Source of the DNA: Heliocidaris tuberculata
Taxonomy: Eukaryota > Echinodermata > Echinoidea > Camarodonta > Echinometridae
Direction: 5' to 3'
Length of the DNA: 64,000 bases
Assembly (NCBI GenBank): GCA_025618425.1
Contig: CM046833.1
Location: 5,848,356 to 5,912,355 of the forward strand
Positions 11,335 to 23,900 of the stretch are shown piece by piece. The translations under genes were made by a program, and so were the position numbers. Position 1 is the first letter of the stretch; every line of letters begins with the position of its first letter. Below the pieces are notes generated by a model. The model made no database searches. It saw nothing but the letters and a program-made list of their open reading frames with translations, and was not told the origin of the DNA.

Positions 11335-13116
11335 TCTTAAACGGTTTGCTTACCCCGATATTCATACGTGCATACAGAAACCGAGAAGTCATTCCGTAGC
11401 GATGTTTCATTTCATATTTTCCATCATATTTCAAATATTTTCAAACAGATTTCCATGAACATGGCGACATATCAAAGCTCACATACTACTGAATGCCCCA
11501 GCAATCTTGACCAAAAAAAAGATACATATTTACATTTCACGGAGTTTGAGCAAGGTTTATTCTGATTGAAAAGTCATGTCCTTTTTGTGTCATTCCGTAA
11601 CGAAGCAATATAATATGTAACATTTGGTAAGTTTGATGAATGGTTGACATGAAACTCCACAGTTGAAAGTACCTCATATTAGTTTATGTATTGTACTACA
11701 TATTAATTTACAGATATTCATTACACATTTTCATAATATTCTACTTTTCAAACTTGAAAATACTTTGTGAATGTCATCTCATAAAGCTTGGAATTGCCCT
11801 AGATGTTACATGTTCGGCTGATTTAGATGATACATGGGTAAGGACGATGAGTAAAACAATGACAAATTGCATAATTTCCTTTTAATACAGGGTGATACAA
11901 AATGTCACTCGGAAATGAATTGAAATAATTTATAATTCACTTCATCAGTGTCAGTAATGCTTACTCCTTTCTTTATTGCTAAATTGTTTGCCTTTCTATT
12001 CATGTTAGAGAAGCAAATTTTCTTGTCATATGTACAATACTAAAAAATTACACTACCGCAAAGACTTTCGAGAAATCAGCTTAATATCTTATTGTATATC
12101 CCATAGAAGTTATGTTTGGACTACGTAATAATGTCATTCTAATTTTTCATTGTAAATTTCAATAGGTAATGCAAAAGGCTATTGAGATTGCCTTGAAGGT
12201 TGATTGTCAGAAAATCTCTGCGATCGTGCTAGTTCTAGTAGACATAAAATAAATGAATTACGAACGAACGGATTCTCGTATGATTAAAGAGTGCTAGTCA
12301 CTAGTGTCAAAAGTAATTTGTAGTACGCTTGAATGTGAACTTATAAGTTTAATATCCCGCTTTTATTGTTATAGAGTGTAGGAATAATGTGCCGAAATTA
12401 AAACACAATAGCAAAGACTTTCAAGAAATCAAAACAAGTGTAATTTCAATTATTTGTTTTGTTTTGTTTCGTTTTGTTTTGTTTTTGTTTTGTTTTTGTT
12501 TTGTTTTGGTTTTGGTTTTGGTTTTTGTTTTGGTTTTTTTCGGGGGGGGGGGATTTCATTGTTTGCTCTGAGTGCCATGATCTCGAGATACACCACTAGA
12601 GCACTAGTTGCTGTGCAACCTTGAATGAGACCTCACATTCACTATTTTGGCAAGAGGTCTAAAATTGTGAATTGGGTCCAACAAAAGTTACAGCTTGCGT
12701 TAAAATTATATGAATATGACAGAGAAGCCAACTTTCTTGACTAACATTTGCAGGTAAAAGTAATAGTGTCACTTCAGACAGGAAAGACGAAAGACTACCC
12801 AAAATTCGAGTCGGTGACAGTGCACATTTCATGGATTCTATTTTAGTAGGTAACCATGGCAACCAAATTTTTATCAACATTGAACACCTTTAGTATTACC
12901 CTCCACAATAAAACATAAAGCAGCTCAGCACAATTCATTAATTATTTTTAACAGGCCTTCAAACTTTCAAAATTTGTCAAATGTCAGTCCATGAGAACCG
13001 AACAGGCACTTCTTTCAATCACGTAAAAAAATTACATTCTGTCAGATCTCCCTGTCCCATGCAGCCGCCATCACTGGCAGACTAAGCAGCTGACGATCCT
13101 CAGCTGTCGGCGTAAC

Positions 13117-13345
13117 CGGAGCTTCTGCTCACACGAGGCGTCATTTCGATTGCGTCAGTACCTGCGCTAATCGAGCCTGTGAAGGCGATAACCCATTCGC
13201 CGGTTATTTAAAGTATTGTTTGCTCTGTTAATTTTGCAACAACTATTTAAACAATATCACTCTTTCATGACGGGCTAAAGGACCGTACCAGTCACTGACG
13301 TGGTCCTAACGTCAGAAAATCACACCTTGAGTGAGCCGGGTTTAC
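13117..13345. mobile_element. Uninterrupted copy of the 290-bp repeat
   Basis: CACACGAGGCGTCATTTCGA to CACACCTTGAGTGAGCC, sharing the GATAACCCATTCGC and ATATCACTCTTTCATGAC blocks with the 56.4 kb copy. Confidence 0.6.
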
Positions 13346-13477
13346 ACAGCTCTGACATACAGGCTCCAATGCACAAACTCCCGCTATCCGTTTGAGTCAG
13401 CTCTGCTACTTCCTCCCATGCGTTGGTAGTCCGCCAGCAAGTCGCGTCTGCTCCACGGCCCTTTCTCTCTCTCTCTT

Positions 13478-13509
<32 letters not shown>

Positions 13510-14415
13510 TTGCTCCCTCTTTCTCTCACTTTTTATCCTCCTCCTATAATCCCATTTCATTCTGCCCAGAATGCAGGTTACACAAACGTCTTTTCAAAGG
13601 CAGCACATTTCTTATACATTGTATATTTTGAGATCGTGTCAGACAAAACGTCTCAATGATTTTAAAAGCAGTTAAATCTAATTTGATATGCTTGTATAAT
13701 TTTTTGTGTGCCGATTCTAGGTAGAGAGTTTTATTTCCATCAGTAACACAATTCACATTATACTACTCACATGGAAATATACATGCTGCCTTTCAGCGGA
13801 TTCGGTAATTACATTGTTTTCTTTAATCAGTTTCTTTTGCTTACTCAAATATTCATGACAAACTATGATATTCTTTATTTTCAGGACCAGTATGAAGTCT
13901 TTAAGCTATTTATTCACAACGTTTCTTATAAAACTTCAGGTGGAAACTTCTACAAAAACAGTAATGTCGTAAGAGCATTGCATTTCAAGTGATTTTGCTG
14001 CATTATGGTAGACAGGATTATTCCAACTGTTTTTCGTTTTGTAGTAATAATTATTCCTCATGAAAATGGAGGAGGAATGAAAGAAAATACAACAGCTAAT
14101 ATGAAATAAATTTGTTTCTGAATCACGTAACGATTTACATGTCACTGTTAAGTTCATCTCAGAGACCAGGCAATATCATTTATTTTTCTATATTGAAAAC
14201 ATGAGCAGTTCTACAATTTGTTTCTTGCAACAACAAAAAACACATTTTCGCTAGTGACGCCACAAATATATACATTATAATACATCAATAACAGGAACTT
14301 ATTTTCCTCTTTTACAAGATACCACATTTGTGATGATAGAAACTGGGATCATCGGACTATAACAATTTTTCAAGCAGCAATGTCAAAATCAACTTGTGCA
14401 CGCGAGTTGGATCAT

Positions 14416-14830
14416 TTAACCCTTTCAGGACAGGAATTATTTAAGAGCTCAATTGATCACATTTTGATCTGCAAATTGGCAACAATAATATTTTTCTTTT
14501 AGTGCTACGTGGTTCTAATAAGATGTAATGTCTTGAAAATAATATACATGGTTAGGAACTTTGTCGAAAAGTTGAAAAAGTTGCCAATTTGGACAAAAAA
14601 CAATGATTTTGAATCTCTCAATGTGTTGCCAATTTAAGGATGTTCAATCTTATTCTCCTTTTTAAAATTCCTGGCATCAAACGCAATATGATCATGCAAC
14701 AAAAATGGACACAGTATATGCAGAATTTTTTGCTCTTTCTACTCATGCATCTGGTATATTTTTTGGAGCTCTGAATCAAAAGTTATTGAGCCAAACCACA
14801 AAATGTGGTCAATTGTCTTGAAAGGGTTAA
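14416..14830. mobile_element. MITE family B, first of a tandem pair
   Basis: Termini TTAACCCTTTCAGGACA and TCTTGAAAGGGTTAA. About 415 bp. Confidence 0.8.
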
Positions 14831-14904
14831 TCAACACAAGGAATTGAGATTCATTGCACCCCTCTCTTCTTTCATTTTGTTTTTGTCTTTCAATCCTATT
14901 GGGG

Positions 14905-15320
14905 TTAACCCTTTCAGGACAAGAATTATTTAAGGGCTAAATTGATCACATTTTGTTCTTCAAATTGGCAACAATAATATTTTTCTTTTAGTGCTACATG
15001 GTTCAAACAAAATGCAATGTCTTTGAAAATAATATACATCATTAGAAACTTAGTTGAAAAGTTGAAAAAATTGCCAACTTTGATAAAAAATAGTGATTTT
15101 GAACCTCTCAATGTGTTGCCAATTTAAGGATTTTGAAGCTTATTCTCCTTTTTAAAATTCCTGGCATCAAACGCAATATGGTCATGCAACAAAAATGGAC
15201 ACATTGTGTGTAGAAATTTTTGCTTTTTCTACTCCTACATCTGGTATATTTTTTAGAGCTCTGAATCAAAAGTTATTGAGCCAAACCACAAAATGTGGTC
15301 AAATGTCTTGAAAGGGTTAA
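14905..15320. mobile_element. MITE family B, second of a tandem pair
   Basis: Same termini and same internal order as 14416-14830, in the same orientation, 74 bases downstream, with scattered substitutions. Confidence 0.8.
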
Positions 15321-16514
15321 TTATGCACTTCACTTTTATTCCAAGGTCGCAAATATGTTCAAAGATGAATAAAAGAACATCATGAAAGATGACAATTTTT
15401 TTTTCTTGATCTCTATTTTTCAAATCTTACATTGACGCAATTGAATTATTCATTACTTCTGCACGCAAATTACTTTTGACATTATTCATTTCAAAGAAAA
15501 AGTTTCATGAGTATTTTTGAAATGGTAGGCCTTAGTGATAGTCTCAAAATGTTACATAAAGTTGACTTCTCAATAATTATATGGTATGCTTTTATATAAT
15601 ATCAATCAATACAGTATATTAAAATGAATTTATCAAAAAAAACTTTGTATTTAAAAACGACTAAAAATGTAAGTAATGGGATAATACACAAAGCCGAAAA
15701 CAGAGAATAGACTCGTAGAGAGATAGAGAAAGCAGACTAAGAGGTGGACGAAAGACATGAGGGGTGTGGGAGGAAGAAAGAGAGGAAGAGTGAGAGAGAG
15801 AGAAGGGGAGAGAAAAAAAGACAAGCAGGTGAGCGAGAAACAGATAAAAAGAAGGAATATACTATGCAATGGCTAAGTAAAAAATATCACAGGCGTTTGA
15901 AAAAAATACAATACATTAGACTTTGTTAAAATATCAAGACATACATTCCGATTAAAAAAGTAGCCTACATCAATGTCGCACTACAAACTAACTTTTCGCT
16001 TTGTGTTATAAAAATATTCATGTTTTCTAAGTTTGTAGTCTACCGTTTGCTGAAAAGAACTATAAGAAACCAGGAGAAGGAAAAAAAAAATCCAAATATA
16101 AACATGCAATTATTGCAATGTCGAGTGGGTCTAGACTGTACCTCATCAGGCTGGAGTTACATCTGCATAAAAACAACAGTGAAAGACACAGGACAGTATA
16201 AGGGTAAGCATTATACGTCTACTATGCCTGGAAAACATAAATTGAAAAAGAAAGAAAAACAAAAACAATATGAATGCGAATAGAACTCATTGTGATCTGA
16301 GAGACTCGGAAAGCGTTGAATTTTTCGTAATCTTTCTCTGATTCGGAATCTACGATGAATATTTTTTTCTTACGGGGTAGTTCATTTGAGTGGGATGGAG
16401 ATGATCGTCCATACACCAGGACCCCCTAAACACGGTAAATGGCTCAATGGCTGAATCTACACTACCCCAATAATACACATAATACGTTGAGCAATAACAT
16501 ACAGGGTCCAGCGT

Positions 16515-16546
<32 letters not shown>

Positions 16547-16730
16547 TTTGCTACGTGTCAGATGAGAAATCCCCAAATAAAGTCATAAAATAACTGAATA
16601 GAGATTTCACATGAAATGGACCGGAAAAATGACAACTCTCGGTTTTATCCTGTAAACAAGCAAAACGTCCACTTTGGGTTGTTCAAGACAAACTCTTGTT
16701 TTTAAAACACCTATTACAATGAACATAATA

Positions 16731-17660
16731 GCCCCCTCACACCTGACCGAATGTAGGCAGACGAAGGGTGACGAATGGGAAAAATGCACGAAATGCACGC
16801 GAATTCAACGAATGCATATAAAATTTCCTTCAAATCATGCGATCAGTAACTATTGTCAAATTTTATCAACGAACGGTAAGCGAAGGATAAATATGACATG
16901 CGAAGGATATCGATTTTTCGGTTCACCTCTTTGAGTAAATTGCAGGCGAAGGCGAGCGAAGGGTTGATATAACCCAATAAGACGAACGAACAGTGAGCAA
17001 TGGTTTGATATGGCGTGCGATTAGAAACGAAGACGAGGGAATAGATCGGGCGTTCTTGTACGTTACGGCCAGTGGCAGGTCACAGTGAGCAGCTCAGAAC
17101 TCGCCAAATTATTCGTCTGGTCATTCGCTCGCATTCGCAATCCATAGTTTGTCTTAGTATCTCTTAGCCTTGTCTTCGTGTATGTATCGCTATTAAAATT
17201 TAGTAAAAGTTAGTATTGGTTTCCCTTCGCATAGAGGATGGCAAGCGAAAATCCGTTTGTCATAGTATCTTCGTTTCTATGCGCAACTCATATTTTGTCA
17301 TCGTGTTGCTTCGTTAAGGGTTCTTTCGAGATCGGTCCACTTTGGCAAAAGCGCGATGAGGGACTATGCGCGACAATAACACACGAACGATAAACGAACG
17401 ATTACCGCAGACTAAACAAGAGATGCGAATTCAAACAGATGACCAACGATTTTTCAATTCGTCGGGAAATTTTAAACATGTTCAAAATTTCCGCGCGAAT
17501 TTGAATAATCGCAGCTGTTAGTTCAGAAGGTGTACGAACCCAAACACGAAGGGTAAATATGATTTACTATCAGTTACCATTGAAAACGATTTCAAAAAAA
17601 ATTCCTTTCGCCAGCCATCGCAAGGCATATTTCAGGCAATTCGGTTAGGTGTGAGGGGGC
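16731..17660. mobile_element. 930-bp element with inverted ends
   Basis: Termini GCCCCCTCACACCTGACCGA and, inverted, TCGGTTAGGTGTGAGGGGGC. The inside is rich in ACGAA/TTCGT motifs with no ORF that looks like a transposase. Confidence 0.75.
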
Positions 17661-17809
17661 CTTAAGATTTGCACTGGACGAAATAACAACACTCGGCTTT
17701 ATCCTGTGAATAAATGAAACCACCACTTTCGAATCGTTCAAGTTATAAAAAAAATTAACCACCTATTAGAATAAACTTCGATAGTCTATAAGTCCACTAA
17801 TCTACTCAC

Positions 17810-17962
17810 GTAGTTGAAAGTCTGCCCTAATGAATTGCTCCCCTTCTTTATCACTGACCCTGGCCTCGCAGGAGTATGCTCCAGAGAAACGCTCTTCTAT
17901 GGCATCGAAGCGGAAGACTAGACCACTAGGTAGGATGCGCACACCATCCATTAGCAAGGTCA
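17810..17962 (-). CDS. Exon 28: Ig domain 3, second half; last exon found
   Basis: Phase 1 to 1, residues 1831-1881. Encodes [20 protein letters not shown] with SCEAR following, the Ig F-strand. Acceptor AAATTTAAG, donor CTAC|GTGAGT, so at least one more exon must follow. None could be assigned between here and the window start. Confidence 0.82.
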
Positions 17963-20900
17963 CTTAAATTTAGAAAGTAGATGGTAAGAGATTAGGGTTT
18001 AGAAGCATTTTACAGTCAGATTACAGAAGAAGATTTGTAAAACGAGATCATTTCAAGTGTCAGTGAACATATCATCAAGGTTGATTAAATTGAAAAACCC
18101 CTACCAAAGTGCTGTGTTTGTATTCAAGTGCATCAAAGGCAATGCACCACCATCTCTTGCCAATATGTTCCAAACTGATTGCATAATTCACAGATAATAC
18201 TCGAAATAGCAAACATTACATATCTGGAATATTAATAAACAGTACATGTAACAATAAATAAGATAAACAGAACTCACAATAAGGAATTCTCTGCCATCCT
18301 TTATAACGGAATATGATTTCTTGAACGGTTTCCAGAAAAAAATGTGAGATATATTCCCTTGATTTGTTTTACTTTGAAAATATATATATATTTGTTTGTG
18401 TGTTGTTCTTGTTTTTTAACTGTCTGTATTTATGTAATATGTATATATTTGTATGTTTTGATAAATGAAATGAATAAAGAGTTGAATTGAATTAAATTCG
18501 AATACAGCAGCAAGCATCTTAATTTTGCTTCAACATCAAAGAATTAGAATTAATTTTTTTAATTGTGAGAAAGAGAATATGTCATCTTTACAAACGCCAC
18601 AATAACTCTCTTGAATGCGTGTACTGTCATAGCGTATACAAAGAATAGGTTACCTGGGTTTGGGTTTTTCCCGATGAACCATTCAACAGATGCGTCGTCT
18701 CTGTTAGGTAAACACTCCAGATCAACCTTGCTACCTGCCGTAACAGTCAAAGTACTAGGTGTTCTCACTGCAAAGGCTAGCACTTCACTGTTGTGGCTGT
18801 CGTTGAACTGTCTTTCTGCCTTCGGTGAAGAAGCGACCGTCACATCATTAGAACGTAACCAGTGCAAAAATCGAGAGACGCGTGTGTAGAATCCATATTC
18901 TCCCTCCTTTGCACATCCGATTCCCCAGCTTACAATACCCAGTTGATACCACCGTCCATCATCATGACGAAGAGCCAACGGACCTCCACTGTCACCACTA
19001 CAAGCATCCCGCTGTGCAGAGTGGTATCCTGCGCAAAACATGTTGTTGGTAAATTCAGAATTTCTATTGTCGTCAACGCTTTCTTGACAGGTTTGCCGGT
19101 TTACAAAAGGGACCATCACTTCCTTTAAATACCGACTGCGTGGTCCTTTGAACATCTGTCGTCCCCATCCAGTTACGCGTCCAAGAGTACCAGTCTTCAT
19201 GAGGCGATTGGATAAGCGAAAAGGAGCCAGGCAAATGGGTCGAATGTAAGGGGTAAACTTCCGTAGTGGTGGTTCAATACGGACCAGGGCAATATCATTG
19301 TCATGTGTCATGTTGTCATAGTCCTTATGCACAATGATCTCTGCTGGCCTTCGTTCCATCTCTGAATCATCTTGGTTCAGTGTATCATATTCTCCGAACA
19401 ATAAATTAATTTTCTCTTTTTGAATTGGACTATTAGAATGCACTTCGTACATGCAGTGCGCAGCAGTCATAACCCACCTCTGGTCCAGGAGTGTCCCACC
19501 GCAGATGGCGGTCCACTCATGATTCCTGAACTCTAAGATTTGAACCATGAAAGGTGCCGAACCATGATTCACTATATTTCCTCCGACTATACGAGTCGAC
19601 CTACTCGCTTGGTTAATACCACCATCGCTGCTCCAACTAAATGAACCACTCTCAACATCATCTCCGGAACGGTCAATATGTTCATTGGTTTTCCAGACAA
19701 ATGAACTACCCTCGGCACTATCACCTGATTGGTCATTATCTTCACCGGCTTTCCAGATAAATGAACTACCCTCGGCACTATCACCTGATTGGTCAATATC
19801 TTCACCGGCTTTCCAGATAAATGAACTACCCTCGGCACTGTCACCTGATTGGTCAATGTCTTTATCGGTTTTCCTGATAAATAAACCGCCTTCGGCATCA
19901 ACATCCTTAGTGGTTGCTTGTACATCTCGTGACGGAGTAAGTCCGACATTATCTCGCCAAAATGTAATTGTACCGCAAACTAAAAACGGCAAAGAAATAA
20001 ATAATAAGGTCAATTTTAGGTCATCAATTTTCTTGTTTTAAGCCTAGCCTTTCATGGGATAACAGTTGGCTTCTTACGATTGGACGTCTAAAGAAATACT
20101 GTATTCACCTCAGATTCACAAATTGACATTAAATATCCCCCCCCCCCCTCCCCCGGAGCTGACGTCTCTTGCCTGAATATCAATTTTCTAGTATTTCTGA
20201 AATGTTCAAGAGAGAAATATGCATGTATATACATGTATATATAAATTAAATAGGCCAAGATTTAGGACGTAGCAGAATATACCAAGGATTTTATTTACGC
20301 GAAACTTTCGGCATTGACGCCCTCTTCGAGGGCTGTGCAACGAAAAACAAAGACAATGGAAAAAAAATAATAGTACTGCTTCATGCGTAAATGAAAATAA
20401 GCAATGCTTTTATGCTGACAATAACTAGTTATTGTCACCATAAATGTATTACTATTGTTTTGTTCCATTTTCGTTATTTTTTGGTGTACAGCCCGCGAAG
20501 AAGGCGATGATTATTCAATTCAATTCAATTCAATTCAAAAATGGTCTTTATTAACATACAAACATGAAGCAAATATATTAATCGTACATGAAAAGCAGCC
20601 TCAGCTGGAATATTCATGTTTACATGTTCATAGGCACAAAATTCATAAAAGACTAAACATGCAAAAAGGGTATACATTGCACAGGTTTTCATTAAAAAAT
20701 GGTGACATGTAAAAGTCGTTATTAATTGCATGTAAAAAGATTGAAATATATACATTACGAAAGCTTGGCGTAAATAAAACCAGCGGTATTATCAGCTACG
20801 TGCTGAGTCTTCGCCTATTTCATTTATTTTATTTATCCAAGACGGCCCGTCATAATGTGTTCTACCCAAACTCTTCCAATTATATATATATATATATTCG

Positions 20901-23900
20901 ATATTCGAAATTTCCTAGTGTAATCACTTAATAACGGCACTAGGGAGTGTCGAAAATTAATGACAGGAACAAATAAACGTTAGATTAAAGCATGAAACGA
21001 CTTTTATAGTTTATATATATATAAATAAGTATATATGAGTATACCCAAGTTTGATACCTTTTAATTAAAAAGTTGTAACCAATGTGGCCTTGAAATTTAT
21101 TTCATGGTAAAGACTAACTTTTATCATGTCTAATGATACCCCTTTTATGACTTTATTGCCACGGATGACTGAGGATCAGGGTTTTTAAAAAGTGTTGTCA
21201 AAACCTCCTTGTAACCAAGTTTGGGCTGATGCAACGAATGTGGGTAATGCCATATACATGAGTTATTTTTGATGGTCGAAAGTCCTTTTAAGAGTTGAAT
21301 TCTCCTTCGTGCTTTAAAGCTTTGACATGACATTGTTCCAATCCATATGATAATACTGTATTAATTTATTTGCAAATCATTCTAACTTCTTGTCTCATGA
21401 TAACTAAAAACTCTCTGCTCATTTGTCAATTGCACCATTTCACTAGCATAAGGAGCATAGGGTGTTTTTTCGAATAGCACATAAACTCAAAGGTTTACAG
21501 ACCATAAAGAATGGAACAAGAAGGAAGGATACATGTGTTGAGCATTACGAAAGTAACTGATAATAGACTTTCATGGAAAAAGATAGCTTCCCAAATTTAT
21601 CTTGTCCATTTTGAATGACTCAATAAAAGGGCTTACCTTAACAAGGAATGCGGATGAAGATAAGACTAAGTCATCATGGCTAAGAAAATATCATAAGTTT
21701 TGCTTGCAATAAGCCTTTTCTTAAGTTTGAGTTGACATTAAGCCCTTTTCTATTAAATGCACAGAATCAATTGAAATAACTCAACAATTGTTTTCAAACT
21801 GAAATAAGAGATGCACAATCAGGGCCCTGTTGCATAAAACTTACCATTAATGGTAACTCTGCTATCAATGGTAACTACCATGGTAACATCCCTCAACAGC
21901 CAATCAAAATCAAGGTTTCCATGGGAGTTACCATTGATGGCAAAGTTACCGTTAATGGTAAGTTTTATGCAACGGGGCCCAGATCTGAGACACATGCGTT
22001 GCTTCAGACCAAACTTGGTACAAGAAGATTTTGAAAGTATCTTAAACGATGCTGCTCAGTCATCCTTGGCGGCACGGTTATGAATAAGGTACCACTCGAC
22101 ATAATATAAGTCTCTCTTTACTATGCGATGCATTTCAAGTTCATAGAGGTTTTAACTTTTTAATTGGAATTTGATACGCAATGTATAAATGATAAACTTG
22201 AAATAAATAACGAATTCCGTGATATATATATAAATTATATAAGGTAAGGTGATAAGATAACTAGATATGTTGCTTGAATATTGGTCATCTCAAAATTCTT
22301 GTAGGTCAACTTGTAGTCATCTCACTTCTCTATTCATGAAGGTTTCTATCTCCTACCTTCTGAGATGTCGATCTCAGGAGGATCAGTCAGAAAAAGCCAG
22401 GCATCTGCTCGACCTAAGGATCGGCTGCGAGGGTCGCTTATAACGCATGTGTACTTTCCTTCATCTTCCACCCTTATATCAAAAAGCATAAGATTACCAT
22501 TCCTCTGTACGAAGAAATCAATAAGAAGAAAGAAACCGAAGCATGAAAGTATTTATCTCTCCTTTTATCGATGAACATCAAGGAACATATGTAGAAATAA
22601 ATACGTAATAAGAGAATTAAATACAAACATCGAAGTAATTTACCCCCTGATCAGACACAAAACGTTTATACCCAAACTCGATAAAGAAACGTCGTATAAA
22701 ATTTTCATCGTATAGCCTACGGACCATTCAGACGCATATCTCGACCGATTAGAAAAAAAACATCGATAGATGCGCAGTTTTCCACTGAGCATGTTGTTAT
22801 GGTCGCCGCTAGCCCCTGCCCCCTGGTAAGGTCACCTTTCGCGCGCACTCACGTTAAGCCCCGCCCAGTTATACCGTTCTATGGTAGCCTCACGTTCAGA
22901 CACACACGGAAAGGTGATTCGTTATCGAGTTATAGTTCAAAACGATGCTCAGACCCTAGTTCCGTTATAATACGTTTCGTTATACGACGTTTCGTTAGTC
23001 AGCGTTCAGATACATAAATTTATCGTATAGCTATACCGTTTTGGCATAATTTTTTTTTTTTTGGGGGGGGGTCTGAACACCCTGACAGACTTCGTTATTA
23101 GGATCTGGTGATACACAAACAGGGTGTTCAGACACAAAAAAAAATTATACCAAAACGGTATAGCTATACGATGGATTTATGTGGATTTATGTGTCTGAAC
23201 GCTGATTAACGGAACGGAACTGGGGTCAGAGCATCGTTTCGAACTAGAACTCGATAACGAATCACCTTTCCGTGTCTGAACGTATGGCGACCATAGAACG
23301 GTATAACTGGGCGGGGCTTAACATGAGCGCGCGCGAAAGGGGACCTTCCCATGTACAGGGGCTAGGGGCACAGAACTCTTAAAGACGGAGTTCTGTGGCT
23401 AGGGGCTGGCGGCGACCATAACAACATGCGCAGTGGAAAACTGCGCATCTATACGATGTTTTTTTCTAATCAGTCGAGATATGTGTCTGAACGGTCCGTA
23501 GGCTATACGATGAAAATTTTATAAGACGTTTCTTTATCGAGTTTCGGTATAAACGTTTTGTGTCTGAACATGGGGAAAGTCTTTATCTCCAACTACCAGA
23601 TGTTATTTTACTGATGACATGATATGGCAGTGATTGTGACTGAGTTAAAACCCCCTTTCGCCAACTGATACGTGGTGATTAAAAGATTAAGACAGTCAAA
23701 GAAAGAAACAAATGACATAATGAATAACCCTATTCAGTCATCTGGGGAAAGAAAGCCTACCAAGAAATCACAAATAAAACAACATCGTTATCAAAAGGAA
23801 GAAGTTCAAGAAACACTTTTCATTACCATGAAACGAAGCAAAGGAAATTTGGATGTTATACCTTTCCGAGTCTGGCAAGGCCTTGCAGGAGTTGTTCCTA

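Larger units (their letters stand above)
11335..16610. other. Non-coding stretch between the zinc-finger gene and the mosaic gene
   Basis: Contains MITE and 290-bp repeat copies, a GTTTT-type repeat at 12453-12540, CT and GA tracts (13463-13510, 15715-15810) and AT-rich sequence. The missing 3' exon(s) of the mosaic gene may lie here, but no candidate is convincing. Confidence 0.5.
19980..22356. other. Intron between exons 26 and 27
   Basis: Holds a weak inverted pair around the phrase GCCCTCTTCGAGGGC (20318-20345 against 20478-20515), the LINE tail at 20514, and the fold-back at 21822. AT-rich otherwise; nothing coding seen. Confidence 0.6.

Noticed and set aside
12659..12880. Minus-strand ORF with a hydrophobic stretch as a membrane-anchor exon
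   Set aside because: Poor acceptor, no similarity to Ig or tail sequences, and no way to test it here.
13936..14050. Minus-strand peptide with NNPVYHN, resembling a cytoplasmic tail motif
   Set aside because: Frame and phase do not join exon 28 and no membrane segment precedes it.
16390..16434. Possible last exon of the mosaic gene (minus strand, GPGVWTIISIPLK then stop)
   Set aside because: Phase fits, but the acceptor lacks a pyrimidine tract and there is no domain or nearby poly(A) support.
19979..20013. Hydrophobic [10 protein letters not shown] stretch before the protease exon, looking like a signal peptide
   Set aside because: It begins at TTG, not ATG, with no in-frame ATG back to the TAA stop. 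It is the intron's pyrimidine tract read in frame, ending in a 3' splice site.
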